This document shows, one piece after another, positions 42,913 through 51,711 of a DNA stretch of 58,907 nucleotides. The position numbers were made by a program, and so were the translations under genes. Source of the DNA: Arthrobacter sp. Soil736. Its GTDB lineage: Bacteria > Actinomycetota > Actinomycetes > Actinomycetales > Micrococcaceae. Each line of letters opens with the position of its first letter. Position 1 is the first letter of the stretch. The notes below the pieces were generated by a model that was not told the DNA's origin, searched no databases, and saw only the letters and a program-made list of their open reading frames with translations. The DNA lies in contig NZ_LMSB01000019.1 in assembly GCF_001428005.1 (NCBI RefSeq), positions 1,019 to 59,925 on the forward strand. Direction: 5' to 3'.

Positions 42913-44253
42913 CTAGTCGCGGGACGGCTCGCTGCGCCGGGCGTTCCTTGCCCTGCGCTGTTCGGCCAGGACTTTGAGCAGCGGCTGTACCACCACGCCC
43001 TGGGCCGCCATCTGGCGGCGCACTTTGCGGCGGACCACCAGCGTGCCGACGGAACCGATTCCGAGCAGCAGGAAATGCACGCACAGGGCGACGCGGAACG
43101 GCTCCAGGCCGTACAGCACCCCGTTGGAGAACCCGGTGGCGTACAGGATGTCCAGCACCGCACCGATCAGGTAGATCGCCACAAGCGCAGCGATGAACCC
43201 GCCGACGTTGACGATGCCCGTGGCAGTACCGATCCGGTGGGCCGGGTTGAACGTACGCGCGAAGTCGAAGCCGATCATGGATCCCGGCCCTCCGATGGCC
43301 AGCACCACCACCAGGCCGGCCAGGAGCCACAGGGGCGAGCGGCCCGGGTAGAGCAGCACGGCCGCCCAGGCTGCGGCGGTGGCGCCGGCGATGAGCAGCA
43401 CCATGGTGGAACGCCGGAGCGGGTGCCGTGAGACGAAGCGTCCGATCAGCGGGCCGGCACCGATGGCGCCCGCCACATAAAGGGCCATGAGCGAGGCAAC
43501 GGTGCCGGCGTCGAGGCCCTGGGCCGAAATCAGGAACGGATAACCCCAGGTCATGGCGAAGACGGTGCCGCTGAACTGGATGGTGAAGTGGCTCCACAGG
43601 CCGAGCCGTGTGCCCGGCTGCTTCCAGGCCCGGGAAAGGGACACGCCGGTGGCGCGCAATCCCTTCGTCGCCGGCTGGGCAGGGGTTCCGTGCGGGAGGT
43701 CCTGCAGGAGTAGGATCACCAGGACGACGGCGACTCCGGACAGTCCTGCCAGTGCCAGGAAGGCGGGGGTCCAGCCTGCGGTGTGCAGCATTAAGGCGAA
43801 CGGCACCACGCTGATCAGCTGCCCGAGCTGCCCGGACATGCCGGTGAGCTGGGTCAGCAGCGGCACCCGGGCCGGAGCGAACCAGAGCGGGATCAGCCGG
43901 ATGACGGAGATAAAGGTCATGGCATCGCCGGCGCCTACCAGGACGCGTCCCAGCACACCGGCCGGAACACTGTCTGCGAAGGCGAGCTGCAGCTGGCCGA
44001 GTCCCATGAGCAGGGCTCCGCCGGCAATCATCGCCCGGGACCCGAACCTGTCCACCAGCACGCCCACCGGAATCTGGAGTCCGGCGTAGACGAGCAGCTG
44101 CAGGACCGTGAAGAACGAAATCGCCGAAGCGCTGGCGTGGAACCGTTCCGTCGCCTCGAGTCCGACCACGCCAAATGACGTACGCTGGGTCACAGCCACC
44201 AGGTACGAAAAAATGCCGATGGACCAAACGAGCCAGGCGCGGGGTGCAGTCAC
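42913..44253 (-). CDS. Major facilitator superfamily transporter
   Basis: A 446-residue membrane transporter with 12 predicted helices. Motif A appears as VGVLVDRFGSRAMIAGG after helix 2. It opens WLVWSIGIFSYLVAVTQRTSFGV. The central loop lies near residues 185-205, and a basic tail ends RRARNARRSEPSRD. Substrate unknown; the family includes sugar phosphate, nitrate and drug carriers. GTG start; CATAAT six bases upstream could be a -10 for a leaderless transcript. The PAC2 gene upstream ends only 47 bases away. Confidence 0.9.
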   Translation of the reverse strand: MTAPRAWLVWSIGIFSYLVAVTQRTSFGVVGLEATERFHASASAISFFTVLQLLVYAGLQIPVGVLVDRFGSRAMIAGGALLMGLGQLQLAFADSVPAGVLGRVLVGAGDAMTFISVIRLIPLWFAPARVPLLTQLTGMSGQLGQLISVVPFALMLHTAGWTPAFLALAGLSGVAVVLVILLLQDLPHGTPAQPATKGLRATGVSLSRAWKQPGTRLGLWSHFTIQFSGTVFAMTWGYPFLISAQGLDAGTVASLMALYVAGAIGAGPLIGRFVSRHPLRRSTMVLLIAGATAAAWAAVLLYPGRSPLWLLAGLVVVLAIGGPGSMIGFDFARTFNPAHRIGTATGIVNVGGFIAALVAIYLIGAVLDILYATGFSNGVLYGLEPFRVALCVHFLLLGIGSVGTLVVRRKVRRQMAAQGVVVQPLLKVLAEQRRARNARRSEPSRD

Positions 44254-44300
44254 CCTTACATTATGCCCGGACGCCGCAAAAATCGTATTTTATTGACGGC

Positions 44301-45239
44301 TTATTGAGCCGGATTTTCGCGGGCCAGGTAGGCCTCCACGGCAGCACCCAGCGCATCACCGTCGGGCAGTTCGTCGTTCTCGTCTGCCAGCAGGGACCGC
44401 CGCACCGTGCCCTCGGCCTTCTCGTCGTAACGGGCCTCCAGCTTGGACACCACCTGCTGGACGTCTTCCGAGGCCTCGATCTGTTCGGCGATCTGCCGGC
44501 CCACCTCGCGGCCGGATTCCCGGAGCCTGTCCGTGGGAAGCATGAGCGAGGTGGCGGCGCCGAGGTACTCAAGTCCCGCCACGGCCGCGGTGGGGTATTC
44601 AGCCTCGGCGAGGTAGTGCGGAACGTGAATGACGTAGCCGGCGACGTTCCGTCCGGCCTCCGTCAGGCGGAGCTCCAGCACATGCCCCACTGCCGCCGGC
44701 ACTTCGACGGTCGGCTTCCAGACCGAGATGCCCTCGATCAGTTCGGGGCGGTTGCCGTGCACGGTCACGCCCACCGGGCGGGTGTGCGGCACCGGCATGG
44801 GAATGGAGTGGATCCACGTCACCAGATTGACGTCCAGTTCCTCCACGATCCGCACGACGGCCCGAGCGAAGCGCTCCCATTGCAGGTCCGGCTCAAATCC
44901 GGCGAGGAACAGGAACGGACTTCCCAGCCCGTCGACCAGCCGGTACAGCGCCAGGCTCGGCGCCTGGTAGTCCTGCAGATGGTCCTCCACGAAGGACACG
45001 TGGGGCCTCCGTGAACGGTAATCGATCAGCTGGTCGGCGTCGAACACGGCAACGCGCTCGGAATCGAGGGTGTCGAGGAGCTCGGCCGTGATCTGCCTGA
45101 CCACATGGCCGGCGTCGGCGAAACCGGTAAATCCCATCACCAGATTCAGCCCGCGCAATTCGGGGCTGTGGAACAGCTCAATGTTTTTGGCATAGAGCGC
45201 ATCGGGGTCCAGCAGCGAGCCGGAAATCCGTTCAAACAC
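44301..45239 (-). CDS. PAC2 (proteasome assembly chaperone) family protein
   Basis: A 312-residue protein with the PAC2 fold. Recognisable pieces are LNLVMGFTGFADAGHVVRQI, the segment FLFLAGFEPDLQW, and VTWIHSIPMPVPHTRPVGVT. A coiled-coil tail (about 235-290) follows. Archaeal and eukaryotic relatives assist proteasome assembly, and many actinobacteria have both PAC2 and a proteasome; the bacterial role is not established. GTG start behind AAAGGAA. The 256 bases to the divergent pepA hold no gene. Confidence 0.9.
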   Translation of the reverse strand: MFERISGSLLDPDALYAKNIELFHSPELRGLNLVMGFTGFADAGHVVRQITAELLDTLDSERVAVFDADQLIDYRSRRPHVSFVEDHLQDYQAPSLALYRLVDGLGSPFLFLAGFEPDLQWERFARAVVRIVEELDVNLVTWIHSIPMPVPHTRPVGVTVHGNRPELIEGISVWKPTVEVPAAVGHVLELRLTEAGRNVAGYVIHVPHYLAEAEYPTAAVAGLEYLGAATSLMLPTDRLRESGREVGRQIAEQIEASEDVQQVVSKLEARYDEKAEGTVRRSLLADENDELPDGDALGAAVEAYLARENPAQ

Positions 45240-45495
45240 GGCGAGTTCCTTTCGTGGTCGGAGGGTTAATGTCCATAACGCTGAGCAACCATACGGAATT
45301 CCTCATCCTGCTGTGGCGCGGCTCTCAATCAATCCGGCTCCTGCGCCGCCGAGAGACTACGATCGGAACTGGCCTTTACTGAGGGCCACTGCTGCCGGCG
45401 GCCTCCCACACGGACGGCGGCCGGGTACCCATGGCAGGGCGCCTTACATGCACTTCCTGCCCGAAATAATCACAGAGAATTGAGGACTGATCCTC

Positions 45496-47019
45496 GTGGT
45501 CAAGAATACTGAAATCAACCTTAGTGCCATTGCGCGGGACCTGAAGAAGGCGGCCAGCGACGCAGTTGTCATCGGCGTCGGCCAGGGGGCGGACGGTCCC
45601 GTCCTGCTGGATAATCCGCTGACGGCGAAGTCGGCCGAGGCACTGGCCGATTCGTTGAAGGTTCTTGGCATCACCGGGGCCGCGGACCAGGCCGTCCGCC
45701 TGCCCGGGCTCCCCGAGACGGGCTCCGGGGTCCTGGTGCTGGCGGGAGTCGGCAAGGTCAGCGACGGCCAGCGGCTGTCGGGCGAGGCACTGCGCCGCGC
45801 CGCCGGCTCCGCCGTGCGCCAGCTCGCCGGACTCTCCTCGGTCACGCTGGCATTCCCGACGGCGGATGTCGCCGACGTGGCGGCGGTCGCCGAAGGCGCC
45901 GCGCTGGGAGCCTATTCCTTCACGGAGCACCGGTCCTCCAAGGACGGCCTCAAGGACCCGGTCAGCAACGTTGCCATCTTCACCGAGCTGGCCGGCGACA
46001 AGGAGCTCGAGCCCGCCCTCAAGCGCGCCGGCCTCCTTGGCAGGGCAGTCAACGCCACACGCTCGCTGGTGAACCAGCCGCCGAGCCACCTCTACCCGGA
46101 ATCCTTCGCCGACGCCGCCAAGGAACTGTCCAAGGGGCTGCCTGTCAAGGTCACAGTGTGGGACGAGAAGCGCCTTGAGAAGGAAGGCTTCGGCGGCATC
46201 ATGGGCGTGGGCAAGGGCTCCGCCCGCCAGCCCCGCCTCGTCAAGGTGGAGTACGCGCCGGCGAAGGCCACCCGGAAGATCGCGCTGGTGGGCAAGGGCA
46301 TCACTTTCGACACCGGCGGCATCTCCATCAAGCCGGCCCTCGGCATGGGTGACATGAAGAGCGATATGGCGGGTGCCGCCGTCGTACTTAATACAGTGCT
46401 GGCCCTCGCGGAACTGGGCCTGCCGGTCAAGGCAACCGCCTGGCTGTGCATCGCGGAGAACATGCCGTCCGGCGCGGCGTCCCGTCCGGCCGACGTCCTG
46501 ACGATGTTCGGCGGGAAGACCGTTGAGGTCCTTAACACCGACGCCGAGGGCCGGCTGGTCATGGCCGACGGCATTGTCGCGGCGAGCCAGGAATTCCCGG
46601 ACGCCATCATCGACGTTGCCACGCTGACAGGCGCCCAGCTGATTGCGCTCGGAAACCGCACCGCGGGTGTCATGGGTGCGGACAGCGTAACCGGCCCGCT
46701 CAAGGCGGCGGCCGACCGTGCCGGGGAGCTCGTCTGGCCCATGCCCCTGCCGGAGGAGCTGCGGCCCAGCCTCGACTCGCAGGTGGCGGACCTGGCCAAC
46801 ATCGGCGAGCGTCACGGCGGCATGATGACCGCGGCAGTGTTCCTGCGCGAGTTCGTGGGGAAGGGCAAGGACGGCCAGCCGATCCCTTGGGCGCACATCG
46901 ACATCGCGGGCCCCTCGTTCAACAACGGCGCGCCCTACGGCTACACACCCAAACAGGGCACCGGCTGCACGGTGCGCACTCTGGTGGCCTACGTCGAGGA
47001 TCTCCTGGCCGTAGCCTGA
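45496..47019 (+). CDS. pepA: Leucyl aminopeptidase (M17)
   Basis: A 507-residue cytosolic two-metal aminopeptidase that trims N-terminal residues from peptides. The C-terminal catalytic domain has VGKGITFDTGGISIKPA, then MKSDMAGAAVVL, and the signature NTDAEGRLVMADGI. The N-terminal domain (1-170) is less conserved. GTG start with GAGGA about nine bases upstream. A GC hairpin follows the stop. Its position ahead of the lipoyl-enzyme genes resembles pepB (Rv2213) near dlaT, lipB and lipA in M. tuberculosis (from memory). Confidence 0.96.
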   Translation: MVKNTEINLSAIARDLKKAASDAVVIGVGQGADGPVLLDNPLTAKSAEALADSLKVLGITGAADQAVRLPGLPETGSGVLVLAGVGKVSDGQRLSGEALRRAAGSAVRQLAGLSSVTLAFPTADVADVAAVAEGAALGAYSFTEHRSSKDGLKDPVSNVAIFTELAGDKELEPALKRAGLLGRAVNATRSLVNQPPSHLYPESFADAAKELSKGLPVKVTVWDEKRLEKEGFGGIMGVGKGSARQPRLVKVEYAPAKATRKIALVGKGITFDTGGISIKPALGMGDMKSDMAGAAVVLNTVLALAELGLPVKATAWLCIAENMPSGAASRPADVLTMFGGKTVEVLNTDAEGRLVMADGIVAASQEFPDAIIDVATLTGAQLIALGNRTAGVMGADSVTGPLKAAADRAGELVWPMPLPEELRPSLDSQVADLANIGERHGGMMTAAVFLREFVGKGKDGQPIPWAHIDIAGPSFNNGAPYGYTPKQGTGCTVRTLVAYVEDLLAVA

Positions 47020-47026
47020 CCGCTGG

Positions 47027-47072
47027 CGCGGCTGTGTGACGGGCGGCGTGATCCGCCTGCCACACAGCCGCG
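47027..47072 (+). terminator. Hairpin after pepA
   Basis: Perfect 12-bp arms CGCGGCTGTGTG (47027-47038) and complement (47061-47072), starting eight bases after the stop. The loop can pair further (GGCGG/CCGCC). No T-run. Confidence 0.6.
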
Positions 47073-47126
47073 TGACACTCGACACAAGCGCTCCACAAAT
47101 GTCCCGGCAAGGTGGAGCATGGATAA

Positions 47127-47153
47127 GTGGTTCGCTAAGGTGAACCACGTTAG
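47127..47153. promoter_or_regulatory. Overlapping dyads upstream of lpdA
   Basis: GTGGTTC (47127-47133) is inverted at 47142-47148. Overlapping it, CTAAGGTG (47135-47142) and CACGTTAG (47146-47153) form a near-perfect palindrome around AAC. These lie about 110-130 bases before the lpdA start, in the only plausible promoter region. The binding protein is unknown. Confidence 0.35.
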
Positions 47154-47259
47154 TCACAAATGAAAGGGAACCAGCCTGCTGGCATAATCACGGCAGAGCA
47201 AGTTCCAAGACCAGATGATGCGTACTCTCGTGTCATCGTTCACGCGAGGGAGCGTCTAA

Positions 47260-48642
47260 GTGGCCGATCAGGCAACTGCGCAAGAATTCGACATCCTGGT
47301 ACTCGGTGGCGGCAGCGGCGGATACGCCACGGCCCTCCGGGCCGTTCAGCTTGGCCTCACCGTCGGCCTCGTGGAGAAGGGCAAGCTCGGCGGCACCTGC
47401 CTGCACAACGGCTGTATCCCCACCAAGGCGCTGCTGCACTCCGCGGAACTGGCCGACCACGCCCGCGACTCCTCCAAGTACGGCGTGAACGTCACCTTGG
47501 ACGGCATCGACATCACGGCCGTCAACGCCTACAAGGACGGAATCGTCGCCGGCAAGTTCAAGGGGCTGCAGGGCCTCATCAAGTCCAAGGGCATCACCGT
47601 CATCGAGGGTGAGGGCAAGCTCCAGGGCTCCGACACCGTCGTTGTGAACGGCACCGCCTACAAGGGCAAGAACATCGTCCTCGCCACGGGCTCCTACTCC
47701 CGTTCGCTTCCCGGCCTGGAAATCGGCGGCCGAGTCATCACTTCGGACGAAGCGCTGACCATGGACTACATCCCCAAGAGCGTCATCGTCCTGGGCGGCG
47801 GCGTGATCGGCGTCGAGTTCGCTTCGGTGTGGAAGTCGTTCGGCGTGGACGTCACGATCGTCGAAGGCCTGCCCTCGCTGGTCCCGAACGAAGACGCCAC
47901 CATCGTGAAGAGCCTCGAACGGGCCTTCAAGAAGCGCGGCATCAAGTTCTCCACCGGAACCTTCTTCCAGGGCGTCGAGCAGGACGGCAACGGCGTCAAG
48001 GTCACGCTGGTTGACGGCAAGACGTTCGAGGCCGAGCTCCTCCTGGTGGCCGTCGGCCGCGGACCGGTCACGGCCAACCTCGGCTACGAAGAGGCAGGCG
48101 TAACTATCGACCGCGGGTTCGTCATCACCAACGAGCGCCTGCACACCGGCGTCGGCAACGTCTACGCCGTGGGCGACATCGTTCCCGGTGTCCAGCTGGC
48201 CCACCGCGGCTACCAGCAGGGCATCTTCGTTGCCGAAGAAATTGCCGGCCTGAAGCCCGTCATCGTCGAAGACGTCAACATCCCCAAGGTCACCTACTGC
48301 GAACCCGAAATCGCCACGGTCGGCTACACGGAAAAGGGCGCCAAGGAAAAGTTCGGCGAAGACCAGGTCGAGACCCAGGAATACAACCTCGCCGGCAACG
48401 GCAAGAGCTCCATCCTCGGCACCGGCGGCCTCGTCAAGCTGGTCCGCCAGAAGGACGGCCCCGTCGTCGGCGTCCACATGATCGGCTCCCGCATGGGTGA
48501 GCAGATCGGCGAAGCCCAGCTGATCGTGAACTGGGAAGCCTACCCGGAGGATGTGGCCCAGCTGCTGCACGCCCACCCGACCCAGAACGAGGCGCTCGGC
48601 GAAGCCCACCTCGCCCTCGCGGGCAAAGCCCTCCACGGCTAA
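47260..48642 (+). CDS. lpdA: Dihydrolipoyl dehydrogenase (E3)
   Basis: A 460-residue FAD flavoprotein that reoxidises dihydrolipoyl groups of 2-oxoacid dehydrogenase complexes with NAD+. The FAD loop is LVLGGGSGGYATALRA, the redox disulfide is GGTCLHNGCIPTKALLH, the NAD loop is VILGGGVIGVEFASVW, and the second FAD motif is NVYAVGDIVPG. The C-terminus carries the catalytic HAHPTQNE (His-Glu pair). GTG start with GAGGGAG upstream. The E2 gene follows after 116 bases, and lipoate genes lie about 9 kb further on. Confidence 0.97.
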   Translation: MADQATAQEFDILVLGGGSGGYATALRAVQLGLTVGLVEKGKLGGTCLHNGCIPTKALLHSAELADHARDSSKYGVNVTLDGIDITAVNAYKDGIVAGKFKGLQGLIKSKGITVIEGEGKLQGSDTVVVNGTAYKGKNIVLATGSYSRSLPGLEIGGRVITSDEALTMDYIPKSVIVLGGGVIGVEFASVWKSFGVDVTIVEGLPSLVPNEDATIVKSLERAFKKRGIKFSTGTFFQGVEQDGNGVKVTLVDGKTFEAELLLVAVGRGPVTANLGYEEAGVTIDRGFVITNERLHTGVGNVYAVGDIVPGVQLAHRGYQQGIFVAEEIAGLKPVIVEDVNIPKVTYCEPEIATVGYTEKGAKEKFGEDQVETQEYNLAGNGKSSILGTGGLVKLVRQKDGPVVGVHMIGSRMGEQIGEAQLIVNWEAYPEDVAQLLHAHPTQNEALGEAHLALAGKALHG

Positions 48643-48664
48643 AGCAGCTCCGCAAAACAACAGG

Positions 48665-48703
48665 GCTTAGTGCATCCGGCATGATCCGCGGGGTGCACTA
48701 AGC
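48665..48703 (+). terminator. Hairpin between lpdA and sucB
   Basis: Perfect 10-bp arms GCTTAGTGCA (48665-48674) and complement (48694-48703). It starts 22 bases after lpdA and ends 55 bases before sucB. It could terminate or weaken read-through into sucB; no T-run is seen. Confidence 0.45.
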
Positions 48704-48758
48704 TCGAACAAGCCAGCAATCATCCGCACAAAAGATCAATAAGGAGAACGGGGACGAC

Positions 48759-50459
48759 ATGTCTGAATCCGTTAACTTGCCCGCCCTCGGTGAGAGCGTC
48801 ACCGAAGGAACCGTCACCCGCTGGCTCAAGCAGGTAGGTGACCGGGTAGAAGTGGACGAGCCGTTGCTCGAAGTCTCCACCGACAAAGTAGACACTGAAA
48901 TCCCCTCTCCGATCGCCGGCATCATCGAGGAAATCCTCGTTGCCGAAGACGAGACCGCAGAAGTTGGTGCTCCCCTGGTCCGCATCGGTGACGGTTCAGG
49001 CGGCGGTTCAGCCCCCGCCGAAGCCGCACCGGCCGAGGAAGCCCCGGCCGCTGAGGCACCTGCTGAGGAAGCGCCCGCCGCCGAAGCGGCACCGGCTCCG
49101 GCCAGCGAGGGCCACGAAGTGACCCTCCCCGCCCTGGGCGAGAGCGTCACCGAGGGCACCGTGACGCGCTGGCTCAAGGCCGTTGGCGACACCGTCGAAG
49201 TGGATGAGCCGCTGCTCGAGGTTTCCACGGACAAGGTGGACACCGAAATCCCGTCGCCGGTCGCCGGCACGCTCCAGGAAATCCGCGTCAACGAAGACGA
49301 AACGGCCGAGGTGGGCTCCGTCCTCGCGGTCATCGGCTCCGGCGCCGCGGCCCCTGCCGCCGCACCGGCACCCGCCGCCGCCCCCGAGAAGCCGGCCGAG
49401 GCTCCTGCCCCGGCTGCTGCACCCGAGAAGCCGGCCGAGGCACCTGCCCCGGCTCCGGCCAAGGCAGAAGCTCCGGCACCGGCTCCCCAGGCTGCGGCGG
49501 CTGCCCCGGCTGAGGCACCTGCCGCCGGCGGCGAGTCCGGCTACGTCACTCCCCTGGTCCGCAAGCTGGCCAACCAGCGTGGCGTGGACATCTCCTCCGT
49601 GTCCGGCACCGGCGTCGGCGGCCGCATCCGCAAGCAGGACGTCCTGGCCGCGGCCGAGGCCAAGCCTGCCCCGGCTGCCGCACCGGCTGCCGCTTCCGCC
49701 GCTCCGTCGGCTGCAGCATCCGCGGCGGCATCATCGCTGCGCGGCACCACGCAGAAGGCCCCGCGCATCCGCCAGGTCATTGCCCGCCGCATGCGCGAGT
49801 CGCTGGATGTCTCCACCCAGCTGACCCAGGTGCACGAAGTGGACATGACCAGGGTGGCCAAGCTCCGCCTCAAGGCCAAGAACTCGTTCCAGGCCCAGAA
49901 CGGCGTCAAGCTCACCTTCCTGCCGTTCATCGCCAAGGCAGTGGCCGAGGCACTGAAGCAGCACCCCAAGCTCAACGCTGCGTACGACGAAGACAAGCAG
50001 GAAATCACCTACCACAACGCCGAGCACCTGGCGATCGCCGTCGACACTGACAAGGGCCTGCTGGTTCCGGTCATTTCCGACGCCGGCACCCTGAACCTCG
50101 CCGGCCTGGCCGCCAAGATCGCCGACGTTGCGGACCGCACCCGCAACGCCAAGATCGGTCCGGACGAGCTCTCCGGCGGCACGTTCAGCATCACGAACAT
50201 CGGCTCCGTCGGTGCCCTGTTCGACACCCCGATCATCAACCAGCCGCAGGTCGGCATCCTGGGCACCGGGGCCATCGTCAAGCGCCCCGTGGTGGTCACG
50301 GACGAGAACGGTGACGACTCCATCGCCATCCGGTCCATGATGTACCTGTCGCTCACGTACGACCACCGCCTGGTGGACGGCGCGGACGCCGGACGCTTCC
50401 TGCAGACGCTCAAGGCCCGCCTTGAAGAGGGCGCGTTCGAAGCGGATCTGGGACTCTAG
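48759..50459 (+). CDS. sucB: Dihydrolipoamide acyltransferase (E2) of 2-oxoacid dehydrogenase complexes
   Basis: A 566-residue E2 core enzyme. Two lipoyl domains (about 1-80 and 118-195) each carry [12 protein letters not shown], with lipoyl lysines K43 and K159. Ala/Pro/Glu-rich linkers follow. The E3-binding domain (about 261-298) has [17 protein letters not shown], and the acyltransferase domain (330-566) has the active site [18 protein letters not shown]. Named succinyltransferase by common annotation. In actinobacteria such as M. tuberculosis (DlaT) this E2 may serve pyruvate dehydrogenase, so the substrate is uncertain. AAGGAG precedes the ATG. Partner of LpdA; lipoylated by LipB and LipA encoded downstream. 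Confidence 0.95.
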   Translation: MSESVNLPALGESVTEGTVTRWLKQVGDRVEVDEPLLEVSTDKVDTEIPSPIAGIIEEILVAEDETAEVGAPLVRIGDGSGGGSAPAEAAPAEEAPAAEAPAEEAPAAEAAPAPASEGHEVTLPALGESVTEGTVTRWLKAVGDTVEVDEPLLEVSTDKVDTEIPSPVAGTLQEIRVNEDETAEVGSVLAVIGSGAAAPAAAPAPAAAPEKPAEAPAPAAAPEKPAEAPAPAPAKAEAPAPAPQAAAAAPAEAPAAGGESGYVTPLVRKLANQRGVDISSVSGTGVGGRIRKQDVLAAAEAKPAPAAAPAAASAAPSAAASAAASSLRGTTQKAPRIRQVIARRMRESLDVSTQLTQVHEVDMTRVAKLRLKAKNSFQAQNGVKLTFLPFIAKAVAEALKQHPKLNAAYDEDKQEITYHNAEHLAIAVDTDKGLLVPVISDAGTLNLAGLAAKIADVADRTRNAKIGPDELSGGTFSITNIGSVGALFDTPIINQPQVGILGTGAIVKRPVVVTDENGDDSIAIRSMMYLSLTYDHRLVDGADAGRFLQTLKARLEEGAFEADLGL

Positions 50460-50474
50460 GCTCCAGGAATTTCG

Positions 50475-50538
50475 ACGGCGGCGGCCGTCCGGGACACGGT
50501 GGGAAACCACGGGCGGACCGGGCGGCCGCCGCCGTTTT
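50475..50538 (+). terminator. Terminator after sucB
   Basis: GC-rich arms ACGGCGGCGGCCG (50475-50487) and complement (50523-50535) are followed by a T-run (TTTTT ending 50538). A classical intrinsic terminator 15 bases after the stop. Confidence 0.85.
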
Positions 50539-50602
50539 TCGTCCCTGATAATCGCATTCCGACCCGCGCCCGGGCTTACTACGAAGCGTAGAAGCATCTG
50601 GC

Positions 50603-50608
50603 TAGACT
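50603..50608 (+). promoter_or_regulatory. Candidate leaderless -10 box of the small membrane protein gene
   Basis: TAGACT lies exactly six bases before the ATG at 50615, identical in sequence and spacing to the box before the DinB-like gene. Confidence 0.55.
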
Positions 50609-50614
50609 GATGCC

Positions 50615-50965
50615 ATGATAATCGTCTATAACATCATGGTCTTCCTGCACATCGTCGGCGCCGCCATGATCGTCGGCATCTGGATCGGCAACATGAAGAA
50701 GCCCACCGTCCACCCCCGGCAGTTTGACGGCGCGGCTCTCCAGCTCATCACCGGCATCGTCATGATGGGCCTGATTCCCGCGCTGAACATGGACGCCAAC
50801 TACTTCAAGCTCGGCATCAAGTTCGCCATCGCCCTGGCCGTCGGCGTGCTGGCCTTCATGGGCCGGCGGAAGTACAAGAAGGGCGAGAACATCTCTGCCG
50901 GCCTGGCGCACAGCGTCGGCGGCCTGGCGCTCCTGAACGTGGCCATCGCCACGCTCTGGAACTGA
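50615..50965 (+). CDS. Small conserved integral membrane protein
   Basis: A 116-residue protein of about four transmembrane helices. It begins IIVYNIMVFLHIVGAAMIVG and then IWIGNMKKPTVHPRQF, followed by LQLITGIVMMGLIPAL. A single His in the first helix and one in the loop could bind haem or metal as in some small membrane oxidases, but nothing proves it. I do not recognise a named family with confidence. No Shine-Dalgarno is visible, and a leaderless promoter box precedes it. A long hairpin follows, so it is its own transcript. Confidence 0.82.
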   Translation: MIIVYNIMVFLHIVGAAMIVGIWIGNMKKPTVHPRQFDGAALQLITGIVMMGLIPALNMDANYFKLGIKFAIALAVGVLAFMGRRKYKKGENISAGLAHSVGGLALLNVAIATLWN

Positions 50966-50995
50966 CTGCCCCCTTTTCTTCACGACCTCTTCACG

Positions 50996-51042
50996 ACGAC
51001 GACGGCGACGCACCTTCCGCGGGGGTGCGTCGCCGTCGTCGT
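50996..51042. terminator. Long perfect hairpin after the small membrane protein gene
   Basis: Nineteen-bp perfect arms, ACGACGACGGCGACGCACC at 50996-51014 and complement at 51024-51042, around a 9-base loop. No T-run, but position and strength suggest termination. Confidence 0.65.
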
Positions 51043-51173
51043 TCGCGTCTGTGATTGGTCATAATCCTCTGACAGCGGACAGCCCGTGCGCCGTGGCCGG
51101 CTAGTCCATAGGATTGTCCAGGAAGGATCGGGCGTCAGCCGGGTCCTGATTGAACCCAAGCTAAGGAGTGGAC

Positions 51174-51605
51174 ATGGCAGCAACACGCACCGCACACACT
51201 GTATGGAACGGCGACTTGATCACAGGCGCCGGCAACACGACGCTCGACAGCTCCGGACTGGGAACCTACGAGGTCACCTGGAAGGCCCGCACGGAGGCCT
51301 CAGAAGGCAAGACCAGCCCGGAAGAGCTGATTGCGGCAGCGCACTCGGCCTGCTTCTCCATGGCCTTCAGCAACATGCTGGCTCAGGCCGGGCACACGCC
51401 GGAAGAGGTGCACACCAAGGCAGATGTCACCTTCAAGCCCGGCACTGGCATCACCGGCAGCCACCTGACGGTCAACGCCAGGATCCCTGGCATTTCGGAA
51501 GACGAATTCCAGAAGATCGCAGCGGAAGCCAAGGTCGGCTGCCCTGTTTCCGGTGCCCTGGCCAGCATCGACATCACCTTGGACGCCACACTCGCGGCTT
51601 CCTGA
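51174..51605 (+). CDS. OsmC-family peroxidase
   Basis: A 143-residue thiol peroxidase. The first catalytic cysteine is in EELIAAAHSACFSMAFSNM and the second in AEAKVGCPVSGAL, the usual OsmC pair that reduces organic hydroperoxides. The N-terminal beta-rich part starts ATRTAHTVWNGDLITG. AAGGAG lies six bases before ATG. It is the OsmC subgroup, not Ohr, by the ISEDEFQKIAAEAK segment; that distinction is moderately sure. A GTG two codons earlier is an unlikely alternative. Stands alone with a terminator after it. Confidence 0.95.
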   Translation: MAATRTAHTVWNGDLITGAGNTTLDSSGLGTYEVTWKARTEASEGKTSPEELIAAAHSACFSMAFSNMLAQAGHTPEEVHTKADVTFKPGTGITGSHLTVNARIPGISEDEFQKIAAEAKVGCPVSGALASIDITLDATLAAS

Positions 51606-51644
51606 TTTCAGGCCCCGGCTGCCCAGCGGCTGGAGCCACACAGC

Positions 51645-51694
51645 AAAAGGCCCTGTTCCCGGTCTGGAGAATCCAGCCGGGAGCAGGGCCTTTT
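51645..51694. terminator. Bidirectional terminator between osmC and the tricorn-type protease gene
   Basis: AAAAGGCCCTG (51645-51655) pairs with CAGGGCCTTTT (51684-51694), and inside it TTCCCGG pairs with CCGGGAG with one wobble. The A-run and T-run let it serve both convergent genes. Confidence 0.88.
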
Positions 51695-51711
51695 GTGCGG
51701 GATGAGCCGGG

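Noticed and set aside
45376..47157. 593-codon open frame antisense to pepA
   Set aside because: High GC makes long antisense frames. The translation is rich in Gly, Arg and His with no domain, and pepA is certain.
47233..48660. 475-codon open frame antisense to lpdA
   Set aside because: The Val/Gly/Asp-rich translation is a shadow of lpdA codons.
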